A stretch of DNA of 56,809 nucleotides. It comes from Erythrobacter sanguineus. Its GTDB lineage: Bacteria; Pseudomonadota; Alphaproteobacteria; Sphingomonadales; Sphingomonadaceae. The first letter of the stretch is position 1; every line of letters begins with the position of its first letter. The stretch is from NCBI GenBank assembly GCA_945878845.1, contig CAMCUB010000022.1, positions 1 to 56,809 on the forward strand. The letters run 5' to 3'. The notes beneath the pieces are model-generated. The model was given only the letters and a program-made list of their open reading frames with translations, had not been told where the DNA came from and searched no databases. Positions 27,001 through 34,972 of this stretch are shown here, in pieces. Both the position numbers and the translations under genes were made by a program.

Positions 27001-27606
27001 GTGCTAGACGCGAAACTCCGTCCGCTGATCGACCCGCCCCTGAACGCTCTCGGCCGCGCGCTGGCGGGCGCGGGGGTGACCGCCAACGCGCTGACCTTCA
27101 CCGGCCTCGCATTGGGCCTTGCCGGAGCGGCGGCGATTGCCTTCGGCCACATTGGCTGGGGCCTCGCGCTAATTCTCGCCAACCGGCTCCTCGACGGGCT
27201 CGACGGCGCGGTGGCGCGCGCGCGCGGGCCTTCCGACCTCGGCGGCTATTTCGATATTGTCGCCGACTTCGCCTTCTATGTCAGCATTCCGCTGGGCTTC
27301 GGCATCCTCAGCCCCGCCAACACGCTGCCTGCGCTGTTGCTGGTCGCGAGCTTCGTGCTGACCGGCGTCAGCTTCCTCGCTTTCGCCGTCATCGCGGGCA
27401 AGCGCGGCGCGACCACTGAGGCGCACGGCAAGAAGAGCTTCTTCTACTCGACGGGATTGGCCGAGGGCACCGAGACGATTCTCGTGTTCATCGCCATGTG
27501 CCTGCTGCCGGCGTGGTTCGGGCCGATCGCCTATGGCTACGCCGCGCTGTGCGCGCTCACCGTGTTCCAGCGCAGCGCTATGGCCGCGCAGGCCTTCCGC
27601 GACTAG
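27001..27606 (+). CDS. CDP-alcohol phosphatidyltransferase family protein
   Basis: A 201-residue integral membrane enzyme that transfers a phosphatidyl-type group from a CDP-linked donor to an alcohol. The family signature is complete: DGLDGAVARARGPSDLGGYFDIVAD (D-x2-DG-x2-AR-x8-G-x3-D-x3-D), near residues 65-89, with six hydrophobic segments around it. The start is a GTG at 27001. The acceptor is unknown. Its stop overlaps the convergent DUF1499 gene by 4 nt. Confidence 0.88.
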   Translation: MLDAKLRPLIDPPLNALGRALAGAGVTANALTFTGLALGLAGAAAIAFGHIGWGLALILANRLLDGLDGAVARARGPSDLGGYFDIVADFAFYVSIPLGFGILSPANTLPALLLVASFVLTGVSFLAFAVIAGKRGATTEAHGKKSFFYSTGLAEGTETILVFIAMCLLPAWFGPIAYGYAALCALTVFQRSAMAAQAFRD

Positions 27607-28430
27607 CGCGCTGCGGTCCCCAGCAGCGCCTCGGTCCGGCCGCGCAGGTCGTTGATGCGCGCGGTGTTGGCGCCGAGATCGCTGACGCCGACCCGGCTCA
27701 CCGAGCGGAAGTCGATCTGCGCCTCGCCGATGCGCGCGACGACATCGTCCTTGAAGCCGAACCAGAAGCTCGTCGCCACGCCCTCGACCGTGCCGGCGGC
27801 TTCGTCCGCGCGGATATCGGTGAGGCCCATCGCCGTCATCGCCGCTTTGACCGCCGCGATACCCGCCGCCTTGTCCGCCCCGCCGAGCGGCAGCGGGGCC
27901 GGGCGGTCGGACTTGGCGGTGATGATCTGCGCGAGGCTCTTGACCGCCAGCTCGTCCGATACGGCCGCTTTGTAAGGCTCGAGCTGGCCGAGCGGGGACT
28001 GGTAATCGCTCACCGGATTGGCCTTGGCCTCGGCGCGCGCTTTCATGGTCTCGGCGGAGAAAACCGGCGGATTGCCGGTGTCGGTGGCAATGTCAGAAAT
28101 CGGGTTCGCCCCGGCTTTGCCCACCGCCGACGCGAACAGCATCACCGCCGCGCCCGGCAGCAGCAGGCCGATGATCGCGGCGGCCAGCAACCCGTTGCGC
28201 CGCGGCTTGGCGCGCGCGGCGATGATGAGCGACACCACCGCGGCCAGTGCCGTCACCGCGAGCAGGATCAGTCCGCCCAGAAAGGTCAGCGCCAAAAGCC
28301 CGAACTGGTAGCCCCAGACCCCGAACTTCGTGCCGAAGGCCGCGATCATGAAATAGATCGGCAGCAGGGCGAGCAGGCCAAGGACGAGCTTGGTGTGCCA
28401 AGGCAGGGCGGGCTTTGTCATGGTGTCCAT
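27603..28430 (-). CDS. DUF1499 family membrane protein
   Basis: A 275-residue protein with three N-terminal membrane segments (about residues 13-105) followed by a soluble DUF1499 domain: NPVSDIATD-type sequence, PPVF near the domain start, then a C-terminal core with SFWFGFKDDVVARIGEAQIDFRSVSRVGVSDLGANTARINDLR. The RSxSRVGxSDxGxNxxRI motif is diagnostic for the family. Function is unknown. Start choices are 28430 (MDTMTK) or 28421. It is transcribed away from the cytochrome gene. Confidence 0.85.
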   Translation of the reverse strand: MDTMTKPALPWHTKLVLGLLALLPIYFMIAAFGTKFGVWGYQFGLLALTFLGGLILLAVTALAAVVSLIIAARAKPRRNGLLAAAIIGLLLPGAAVMLFASAVGKAGANPISDIATDTGNPPVFSAETMKARAEAKANPVSDYQSPLGQLEPYKAAVSDELAVKSLAQIITAKSDRPAPLPLGGADKAAGIAAVKAAMTAMGLTDIRADEAAGTVEGVATSFWFGFKDDVVARIGEAQIDFRSVSRVGVSDLGANTARINDLRGRTEALLGTAAR

Positions 28431-28497
28431 GGGCCGCGACCATAGCGTGCGATCCACCCATGGCAATATTTCTGGAACGCCTTGCAGCAGACCGACC

Positions 28498-28523
28498 GGA
28501 ACCGCCTTCCATCCTCGTGCGTT
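28498..28523 (+). promoter_or_regulatory. EcfG-type (general stress response) promoter before the cytochrome gene
   Basis: GGAAC at 28498-28502 and CGTT at 28520-28523 are separated by exactly 17 nt, matching the alphaproteobacterial sigma-EcfG consensus GGAAC-N16/17-CGTT. It points to the cytochrome c gene, whose start is 126 nt downstream. No other intergenic match was seen in the window. Confidence 0.55.
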
Positions 28524-28649
28524 AGGGGTGCGCGGAGTTGGGGAAAGGGGCGCCTGCCATGCGCGAAGTCCCGCTTTTCTTGCCCGAGAAACTGGAGTAA
28601 GGCCCGCTGGGATGCGGGAGGAACTGAATTGTTCAGAGGACAAACGACC

Positions 28650-29153
28650 ATGAAGCGTAATTTCCTGATGGGCGCAGCTGCGCTGGCAGCACTCGCCACT
28701 CTTTCGGCTTGCGGTGGCAAGAAGGAAGAAGAAGCTGCGGCCCCGGCTGCGGCGACTGAAGAAGCGGCCGCTCCGGCTGAAACCGCTGCTGCCACTCCGG
28801 CCGCTGCTGCCGATGCCGGCGCGAAGCTTGAATATGCCAGCTTCACCGGCGATGCCGCTGCGGGCGAAAAGGTTTTCGCCGCTTGCCGCACCTGCCACGT
28901 GTTCGATGACGGCGTGAACCGCGTCGGCCCGTCGCTGCACAAGATCGTCGGCCGCAAGTCGGGCTCGGTCGCTGGCTTCGCCTATTCGGACGCCAACAAG
29001 AACAGCGGCATCACCTGGACGCCGCAGGTCCTGTTCGAATACCTCAAGGACCCGAAGGCCTACGTCCCCGGCACCAAGATGGCCTTCCCGGGCGTCAAGG
29101 ATGACCAGAAGCGCGCCGATCTCGTCGCCTATCTGGAAGCCCAGTCCAAGTAA
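28650..29153 (+). CDS. Lipoprotein cytochrome c (class I, CycM/c552-like)
   Basis: A 167-residue haem protein. It has a lipobox (LATLSACGG, lipidated Cys about residue 21), then an Ala/Glu/Pro-rich low-complexity linker (about residues 24-60) and a class I cytochrome c domain. The haem-binding motif is CRTCH, with RVGPSLHKIVGRKSGSVAGFAYSDANKNSGITW and the axial methionine in PGTKMAFPGVKDDQKRADLVAYL. The linker would hold the haem domain away from a membrane anchor. It probably carries electrons in the periplasm. The gene stands alone with an EcfG-like promoter upstream and a strong terminator downstream. Confidence 0.92.
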   Translation: MKRNFLMGAAALAALATLSACGGKKEEEAAAPAAATEEAAAPAETAAATPAAAADAGAKLEYASFTGDAAAGEKVFAACRTCHVFDDGVNRVGPSLHKIVGRKSGSVAGFAYSDANKNSGITWTPQVLFEYLKDPKAYVPGTKMAFPGVKDDQKRADLVAYLEAQSK

Positions 29154-29180
29154 GACTGGCGCCTCAGGGCCAAGAAAAAC

Positions 29181-29212
29181 GGGCGGTGCAGCATGGCTGC
29201 GCCGCCCTTTTT
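29181..29212 (+). terminator. Intrinsic terminator after the cytochrome gene
   Basis: GGGCGGTGCAGC and GCTGCGCCGCCC pair around an ATG loop with one mismatch, followed by TTTTT. It also lies just before the 3' end of the convergent halogenase gene. Confidence 0.85.
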
Positions 29213-29232
29213 CGTTGCCTGCTGGCGCTTGC

Positions 29233-30759
29233 TCAGGCCGCCGCCAGCAGGCGCTCGTCGACCGGGCAGTGACGCGCGAGGTAGTCCTCGTGGGTGGGCA
29301 GGGTGCCGACGGCGCGGGCGGTGAGGGTCTTGATGTTGGCGAGGAACTCGGCGAGCTGCGCGTCGCTGATCTGGTCGGCCATCGGATCATAATCCGCCGG
29401 CATCACCCCCTGGCCGAGCATCACCTGCACCCAGCTCGCATCGCGGAACAGATCGTCGACGTCGCGCCCCACGCGGCCCGATCCGGCGAACAGCGCGATC
29501 TTGTGGGTGAGGCTTTCGGGCACATCCATGTGCTTGCAATAGCGCCAGAACTCGGAGTCCTCGCGCGCGGTCTGGTGGTAGTGGAGGATTAGGAAGTCGC
29601 GGATCTGCGCGACCTCGGCCTCGCACCGCCGGTTATATTCCTCGCGCATCGCGGAAGGGTCGCCTTGCCGCGGGAAGTGCTGGATCAGCCGGCTGACATG
29701 CGACTGGATCAGGTGGATCGAAGTCGATTCGAGCGGCTCGAGGAAACCGCTCGACAGCCCGATGGCGACGCAATTGTGCGCCCAGAAGGCCTGCCGCCGC
29801 CCGGTGGTGAAACGGATCGGGCGCGGATCGCCCAGCGGCTTGGTGTCGAGCCCCGCCAGCAGCGTCTCGGCCGCCGCGTCGTCGGTGGTGAAGCCCGAGG
29901 AATAGACATGGCCGTTGCCGGTGCGGTGCTGGAGCGGGATGCGCCATTGCCACCCGGCGTCCTTCGCCGTCGCGCGGGTGTAGGGGACGAGAGTCGGTAG
30001 CCGCTCGGAGGGCACCGCGAGCGCGCGGTCGCAGGGGAGCCACTTCGACCAGTCGTCATAGCCCACGCCCAGCGCCTCTCCGAGCAGAACGCTGCGAAAG
30101 CCGGTGCAGTCGATGAAGAAATCGCCTTCGACTTGGCTCCCGCCCTTCAGCGTGATCGCCGTGATGTCGCCGCTCTCGCCATCGCGCTGGACAGACTCGA
30201 CAATCCCCTCGGTGCGCGTCACCCCGCGCCCCTCGGCATAGGCGCGCAGGAACAGGGCATAGCGGCTCGCATCGAAGTGGTAGGCATAGGCGAGCCCCGT
30301 CATCGCGGTGTTGCCGACCCGGTCGAGCTTGCCGAACCGCGCGCCGTCCGCCGCCATCTGGTGGAGCGAGTAGTTCCACAGGCCCTTCGGATCGGGAACC
30401 GCCCCCGCGCTGCGCCGCCAGTAGTGGTGGAAGGGCACATGGCCCAGGCTCATCCCCGTATCGCCGAACGTATGGAGATAGCGGCTGCCCTTCGCTCCCC
30501 AGTCGACGAACTCGATCCCCAGCTTGAAGGTGCCCGAGGTGGCGCGCAGAAATTCGTTTTCGTCGAGCCCGAGGATCGTGTTGAGGCGAATGATCTGCGG
30601 GATCGTCGCCTCGCCCACACCGACCGTGCCGATTGCCTCGCTCTCGACCAGTTCAATCTTGAGACGCTGGCCCAGCAGCCGCGCAAAGGCGGCCGCCGTG
30701 ATCCACCCGGCGGTTCCCCCGCCGACGATCACCAGCTTGTTGACCTGAGGCCTCTCCAT
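29233..30759 (-). CDS. Tryptophan-halogenase family flavoprotein (copy 1)
   Basis: A 508-residue FAD-dependent halogenase-family protein. Visible: FAD motif VIVGGGTAGW (residues 10-19), VGEATIPQI, the catalytic lysine in TFKLGIEF at Lys79 (the position known from PrnA), the halogenase [14 protein letters not shown] motif, and GFLEPLESTSIHLIQ carrying the essential glutamate. The active residues for halogenation are therefore kept. No separate flavin reductase or aromatic biosynthetic gene is nearby. Instead it lies 26 bp after a DUF6445 gene and beside a TonB-dependent receptor, a context common in sphingomonads and Caulobacter. The true substrate is unknown. About as long as PrnA/RebH. Confidence 0.9.
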   Translation of the reverse strand: MERPQVNKLVIVGGGTAGWITAAAFARLLGQRLKIELVESEAIGTVGVGEATIPQIIRLNTILGLDENEFLRATSGTFKLGIEFVDWGAKGSRYLHTFGDTGMSLGHVPFHHYWRRSAGAVPDPKGLWNYSLHQMAADGARFGKLDRVGNTAMTGLAYAYHFDASRYALFLRAYAEGRGVTRTEGIVESVQRDGESGDITAITLKGGSQVEGDFFIDCTGFRSVLLGEALGVGYDDWSKWLPCDRALAVPSERLPTLVPYTRATAKDAGWQWRIPLQHRTGNGHVYSSGFTTDDAAAETLLAGLDTKPLGDPRPIRFTTGRRQAFWAHNCVAIGLSSGFLEPLESTSIHLIQSHVSRLIQHFPRQGDPSAMREEYNRRCEAEVAQIRDFLILHYHQTAREDSEFWRYCKHMDVPESLTHKIALFAGSGRVGRDVDDLFRDASWVQVMLGQGVMPADYDPMADQISDAQLAEFLANIKTLTARAVGTLPTHEDYLARHCPVDERLLAAA

Positions 30760-30785
30760 GTCCCGTGTCCCGTTGTTATGCGCGC

Positions 30786-31550
30786 TCAGCCCGGAGCCGG
30801 GCCGAAAAAGGCGTTGATCGTCAGCCGGCCCACCCGCGGGTCGGCGCTCAAGGGGGCGGCGTTGTCGATCACCCCGCTGTGGAGCATGTTGCCGCGATAG
30901 AACACCGCGCGGTTGAAGGTCCCTTGCGCAACATGGACGCGCTCGAAATGCGGCGCGCCGTCGGTGGGGTAGGCAGCAGGGGGCATGCCGGTGCGCCGGT
31001 AATCGCCCTCGACCGCGGCGGCATAGCGCGGGAAGTCTTGCGCGGAGAGCGAGGCGAGCCCGGTCGCGCGGTGGCGGAAGAACGCCGTGCCGCCGTGACC
31101 TGTCGTGTGAAGGTAGAGCATCATCGCGATCTGTTCAGGGTCGGTGCCGTCGACATGCGGCAAGCGCTGGATCGGGGCGAGCGCCTGCGGGGGCGTGGTC
31201 ACCAGCGAATACCACGCCTGCATCGTCCACGGGCGGGCGCCCCCATTTCCCTTGGCCCCATTTCCCTTGGCGGCGCCGAACCACTGGTCAAGCAGCGGCG
31301 AGAGCTGCGCGAGCCACGCGCGGCACACGGCAGGATCGAGCGGTGCGCGCACGCCGGGATATTGTGGCGTGATTTTTGCAAAATTTTGCAAACTGGCCTG
31401 CGAAATGGCGTGGTCGGGGTCGACGAGAAAATTGTCCAGGCTGACAAGGTGCTGATCTGTCGCAGAAAATCGCTCCTCGCGCCAATTTGCGAGGGCAATT
31501 CCCCAGCTTGCAGGGGCGTCGTGTCCGGGCGAGGCGGGCTGGCTGACCAT
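30786..31550 (-). CDS. DUF6445 family protein (2OG/Fe(II)-oxygenase-like)
   Basis: A 254-residue protein that matches the DUF6445 layout found with tryptophan-halogenase and TonB-receptor genes. It has VSLDNFLVDPD and YPGVRAPL near the N-terminus, HVDGTDPEQIAMMLYLH in the middle and FNRAVFYRGNMLHSGVI near the C-terminus. The HxD...H spacing suggests a 2-oxoglutarate/Fe(II) oxygenase-type fold (inference). The start at 31550 is preferred over upstream extensions, which lack family sequence. A perfect 18-bp TTTGCAAA palindrome lies inside the gene at 31375. It is the first gene of a two-gene unit with halogenase copy 1, divergent from the receptor gene. Confidence 0.8.
   Translation of the reverse strand: MVSQPASPGHDAPASWGIALANWREERFSATDQHLVSLDNFLVDPDHAISQASLQNFAKITPQYPGVRAPLDPAVCRAWLAQLSPLLDQWFGAAKGNGAKGNGGARPWTMQAWYSLVTTPPQALAPIQRLPHVDGTDPEQIAMMLYLHTTGHGGTAFFRHRATGLASLSAQDFPRYAAAVEGDYRRTGMPPAAYPTDGAPHFERVHVAQGTFNRAVFYRGNMLHSGVIDNAAPLSADPRVGRLTINAFFGPAPG
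31375..31392. promoter_or_regulatory. Perfect 18-bp palindrome, candidate LacI-family operator (site 1)
   Basis: TTTGCAAAATTTTGCAAA is its own reverse complement. It matches 16 of 18 positions of the site at 41203. It lies within the DUF6445 coding region, 158 bp downstream of the start, in a locus that encodes its own LacI regulator. Confidence 0.4.
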
Positions 31551-31922
31551 GGAGGGGAGCCTAACAAACTCGCGGCAGGGCTCCAAGCTGCAAGAATAAA
31601 GCGCTATAAATAAAGCCAAAAGGCGGTCGCAGGCGCGCTCGCGGGGTGCCGACGGTCGGGCGCTGGGGTGCGGGCCTCCATGCTGCACTGCGGTACAGGC
31701 CAAAACTGTGACAATCGCGCAACATTTGCCAATATGAGAACGTTATCAAGAGGTCGTTCCACGCCCCAATCGCCTTTCAAGCCTCTGGAAAAGCGATAAA
31801 ACACAACATTTTCGGGGTCTCCGCGAAAGCCCGGCATTTGGCGATTTACCTGCGGTTCAGGTTCGGCTATGAAAAAAACTGCAAAAGCACCGCCGAACGG
31901 TGCTTGCGGGAGGGGACTTCTG
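31551..31922. other. Divergent control region before the TonB receptor
   Basis: This 372-bp gene-free stretch separates DUF6445 from the receptor gene. It is richer in AT than its surroundings and should hold both promoters. A hairpin lies at 31885-31905 just before the receptor ribosome-binding site. I could not place -35/-10 boxes with confidence, and no full TTGCAA palindrome falls inside it. Confidence 0.5.
31885..31905 (+). promoter_or_regulatory. Leader hairpin upstream of the TonB receptor
   Basis: AAGCACCG (31885-31892) pairs perfectly with CGGTGCTT (31898-31905) around a CCGAA loop. The GGGAGGGG ribosome-binding site follows 2 nt later. The stem could influence initiation or mRNA stability. 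Confidence 0.4.
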
Positions 31923-34712
31923 ATGAAAATGAACGGGATCAATGCAAGCGCGCGCCTGCTGTGCGGGGCCGCGACCTTTCTGGCGCTGGCTGTCACCGGC
32001 ACGCCGGTGATGGCTCAGGACACCGAAGAGGCAACTGTCGCCGCGGAAGAAGAAGGTGACGCGATCATCGTCACCGGGATCCGCGGCTCGATCCAGTCGT
32101 CGCTCGATGCCAAGCGCGAAGCAACTTCGATCGTCGAAGTGATCTCGTCGGAAGACCTCGGCCTTCTCCCCGACCTCTCGATTGCGGACTCGCTCGCGCG
32201 TCTGCCCGGCGTTACCGCCCAGCGCGTGCGCGGCCGTTCGCAGCAGGTCTCGATCCGCGGCCTCGGCCCGGACTTCAGCCTCGCGCTCCTCAACGGCCGT
32301 GAAGTCGTCTCGGCGGGCAACAACCGCGGGATCGAATTCGACCAGTTCCCGTCCGAACTGGTCGCGCAGGGCATCGTCTACAAGACCGGTGACGCCCAGC
32401 TCGCCGCGATCGGCATTGCCGGCGCGGTCGACCTGCGCACGGTCAAGCCGCTCGATGCCAAGAGGCGCCAGATCACTCTCTCGGGCACCTACACCTACAA
32501 CGACAACGGCTCGCTCAACCCCGATTTCAGCTCGAGCGGCTACCGCTTCTTCGGCAGCTATATCGACCAGAACGAGGCGGGCACCGTGGGCTGGTCGCTC
32601 GGCGCGACGATCCAGTCGATCCCGACCCAGATCATCCAGCGCGAGCTCAAGACCAACAACGGCCAGATCGCCCGCACGCCTGCCGGCGTGATCTTCCCGC
32701 GCGACAACCCGCGTCAGGGCGTGCAGAGCCGCGAGTTCAAGCGCACCTCGGTCGCTGGCTCGCTGCAGTTCGAGCCGACCGACCGCATCTCGCTGACCAT
32801 CGACGGCTTCTACACCAGCACCGAAGATAGCGGGATCTTCCGCGGCACCGAAACCCCGATCGCTTCGTGGAGCACCAACGGCGGGGCGCAGGTCGGGACC
32901 GTGACCGGTTCGGGTCCCTTCGCCGACAGCGCCACCTATTCGAACGTTTACCCGATCCTGCGCACCGACACCGAGGGCGCGGAATCGGAGATCATCGCTC
33001 TGGGCGGTAACCTCGAATGGAAGGCGACGGACAACCTCGGCTTCGTGGTCGACTACGGCTATTCGACCCTCGACCGCGATGATGTCGATTACGAATCCTA
33101 CGCCGGCACCGGCCGCGCCGGTTCGGGCCCGGCCGACACGCTGACCTTCACCTTCCCGCGCAATGGCGAATACACCATCGACGGCCTGATCGATTACACC
33201 AACCCGGCCAACGTGCTGCTCACCGATCCGGGCGGGTGGGGCCAGGTCGGCTTCCTGCGCGAACCGGAAACCAATGACGAGCTGCACCAGCTTCGCGCCG
33301 AGGCCTATTGGGAGTTCGATGGCGGGCTGATCGACAAGATCACTGCCGGCTGGCTCTACACCGACCGCAGCAAGGATTTCGACAACAACGGCACCTTCCT
33401 GCGGCCCGGCACGGGCTTCGTGAACAGCTCGCTGGCGATCCCCACGTCGATCATCCTCGGTTCGACCAATTCGGGCGGCATCGGGCAGGACATCATCGCC
33501 TATGACCCGTCGAGCCTGCTGACCAGCGGTGCCTACACGCTGCAGCGCGCCACCGACGATACCGAATGGGTTGTCGAAGAGCAGATCCACAACTTCTACA
33601 TCCAGGCCGATATCGATGGCGAGCTCGGCTCGGTGCCGGTGCGCGGGAACCTCGGCCTGCGCTATGTCGATACCTCGCAAAGCTCGACCGGCACGATCAG
33701 CGGCGGCCGCATCAACGATGTGAGCTTCAGCTATGACAACTGGCTGCCGAGCGCGAACCTCAGCTTCGAGGTGATGCCGGATACCTTCATCCGCGTCGCC
33801 TTTGCCCAGACCATCACCCGCGCGCGGCTTGATCAGCTGGCGGCGAACCAGAACATCACCGTCAACCCGCTGAGCTGCTCCGACACCAATGGCGACCAGG
33901 TTCCCGACACGGTGATCGGGTTCAACCCGCCCTCGCTGGTGTGCTTCACCGTCGGCGGCGGCAACCCGACGCTGCAGCCCTACCGGTCGACGTCTTATGA
34001 CATCTCCTTCGAGAAGTACTTCTCGCCGGGCAGCGCGATCATCGTCGCGGCGTTCTACAAGGATCTGTCGGACTGGGTGGTCAACCTCAACGAAACGGCC
34101 GACTTCACCCAGCAGATCCAGAACGCCGGGTTCGGCTCGATCCTGACCAACGCCCCGCAGCTCGCGATCGGCAACTTCAACGGGCCGATCAACTTCTCGG
34201 ACGGCAAGATCGCCGGGATCGAAGGCACGGTGCGCGTCAACTTCGGCGACCTCACCGAAGCGCTTGACGGGTTCGGCGGGTTCTACTCGCTGACCTATTC
34301 GGACGCCGAGATCACCCCTCCGGGCAATGCCGCGATCCCGATCCCGGGCTATTCGGACCTGACCTGGTCGAGTGACATCTTCTACGAAAAGAACGGCTTC
34401 CGCGCCAAGCTCGCCGCACGTTACCGCGGCGGGTTCCTCTCGGAAGTGCCGAACTTCGCAGGCGGCCTCGAAGGCGCCGATGCGCAGAGCGAGACCATTC
34501 TCGATGCGCAGATCGGCTACACCTTCACCAGAGACGGCGGCTTCCTCAACGGGGTCCAGGTCCTGGCGGAAGTGTTCAACCTGACCGACGAGCCCTTCGT
34601 GACGCAGAACGAGCTGTTCGGGTCGAACGGCGTGGCGCTCGGCCAGTCCTTCCCGAGCCGTCACGAAATCTACGGCCGGACCTTCCAGTTCACGCTGCGC
34701 AAGAGCTTCTAA
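31923..34712 (+). CDS. TonB-dependent outer-membrane receptor (likely maltodextrin uptake)
   Basis: A 929-residue TonB-dependent receptor. It has a signal peptide (about residues 1-32, ending MAQ), a TonB-box-like DAIIVTGIRGSI, a plug domain (SIVEVISSEDLGLLPDLSIADSLARLPGV, QQVSIRGLGPDFSLALLNGR), and a 22-strand barrel region ending in aromatic RKSF. The ATG at 31923 has a strong GGGAGGGG site; an in-frame ATG at 31869 would add a non-signal leader. No SusD-like partner is present. The adjacent glucan hydrolases, LacI regulator and MFS porter suggest that it takes up alpha-glucans such as maltodextrin (inference). Confidence 0.92.
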   Translation: MKMNGINASARLLCGAATFLALAVTGTPVMAQDTEEATVAAEEEGDAIIVTGIRGSIQSSLDAKREATSIVEVISSEDLGLLPDLSIADSLARLPGVTAQRVRGRSQQVSIRGLGPDFSLALLNGREVVSAGNNRGIEFDQFPSELVAQGIVYKTGDAQLAAIGIAGAVDLRTVKPLDAKRRQITLSGTYTYNDNGSLNPDFSSSGYRFFGSYIDQNEAGTVGWSLGATIQSIPTQIIQRELKTNNGQIARTPAGVIFPRDNPRQGVQSREFKRTSVAGSLQFEPTDRISLTIDGFYTSTEDSGIFRGTETPIASWSTNGGAQVGTVTGSGPFADSATYSNVYPILRTDTEGAESEIIALGGNLEWKATDNLGFVVDYGYSTLDRDDVDYESYAGTGRAGSGPADTLTFTFPRNGEYTIDGLIDYTNPANVLLTDPGGWGQVGFLREPETNDELHQLRAEAYWEFDGGLIDKITAGWLYTDRSKDFDNNGTFLRPGTGFVNSSLAIPTSIILGSTNSGGIGQDIIAYDPSSLLTSGAYTLQRATDDTEWVVEEQIHNFYIQADIDGELGSVPVRGNLGLRYVDTSQSSTGTISGGRINDVSFSYDNWLPSANLSFEVMPDTFIRVAFAQTITRARLDQLAANQNITVNPLSCSDTNGDQVPDTVIGFNPPSLVCFTVGGGNPTLQPYRSTSYDISFEKYFSPGSAIIVAAFYKDLSDWVVNLNETADFTQQIQNAGFGSILTNAPQLAIGNFNGPINFSDGKIAGIEGTVRVNFGDLTEALDGFGGFYSLTYSDAEITPPGNAAIPIPGYSDLTWSSDIFYEKNGFRAKLAARYRGGFLSEVPNFAGGLEGADAQSETILDAQIGYTFTRDGGFLNGVQVLAEVFNLTDEPFVTQNELFGSNGVALGQSFPSRHEIYGRTFQFTLRKSF

Positions 34713-34748
34713 GACCGACGCCCTCTGGTCGCATTGAGGGTTGCAGGG

Positions 34749-34776
34749 GGGCTCGCCAGAAATGGCGGGCCCTTCT
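34749..34776 (+). terminator. Intrinsic terminator after the TonB receptor
   Basis: GGGCTCGCC and GGCGGGCCC form a 9-bp stem (one G-U pair) around AGAAAT, followed by TTCT. It starts 37 nt after the receptor stop. Confidence 0.6.
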
Positions 34777-34816
34777 CGCGTTGGGGAAGCGGGGGCTTGG
34801 ACGCGGCGAAACGCGC

Positions 34817-34963
34817 GCTTTCCTACAGGGTGTGCTGTGTGTCACGAAGGGGCATGTGCTTTGCTTTGCCCCGTGTGATTGCGTCTTTCTGGAAGGCACT
34901 GCGCGAGGGCAGGTTTTCCGGTTCTGGACAGTGTCTCATGTGTCTCCAACACGCGGCGGAGAC
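34817..34963. repeat. Intergenic element, copy B (two conserved blocks)
   Basis: Second copy of the element at 4438-4576: GCTTTCCTACA at 34817-34827, and GTGTCTCATGTGTCTCCAAC leading into ACGCGGCGGAGAC at 34931-34963, again ending about 10 nt before the stop of a minus-strand gene. The GTCTCC...GGAGAC stem is kept although the loop length differs. The inner region also holds GGGGCA...TGCCCC. Like copy A it lies between convergent genes. Confidence 0.6.
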
Positions 34964-34972
34964 GGGCCTAGC

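Noticed and set aside
31735..31765. Second EcfG-like promoter on the minus strand near the TonB receptor
   Set aside because: GGAAC and CGTT are present but only 13 nt apart, outside the 16-17 nt spacing.
31857..34664. 935-codon open frame antisense to the TonB receptor
   Set aside because: The receptor frame has clear signal, plug and barrel sequence; the antisense frame is rich in Arg/Asp/Gly/Val without any domain and is a by-product of GC-rich codon use.
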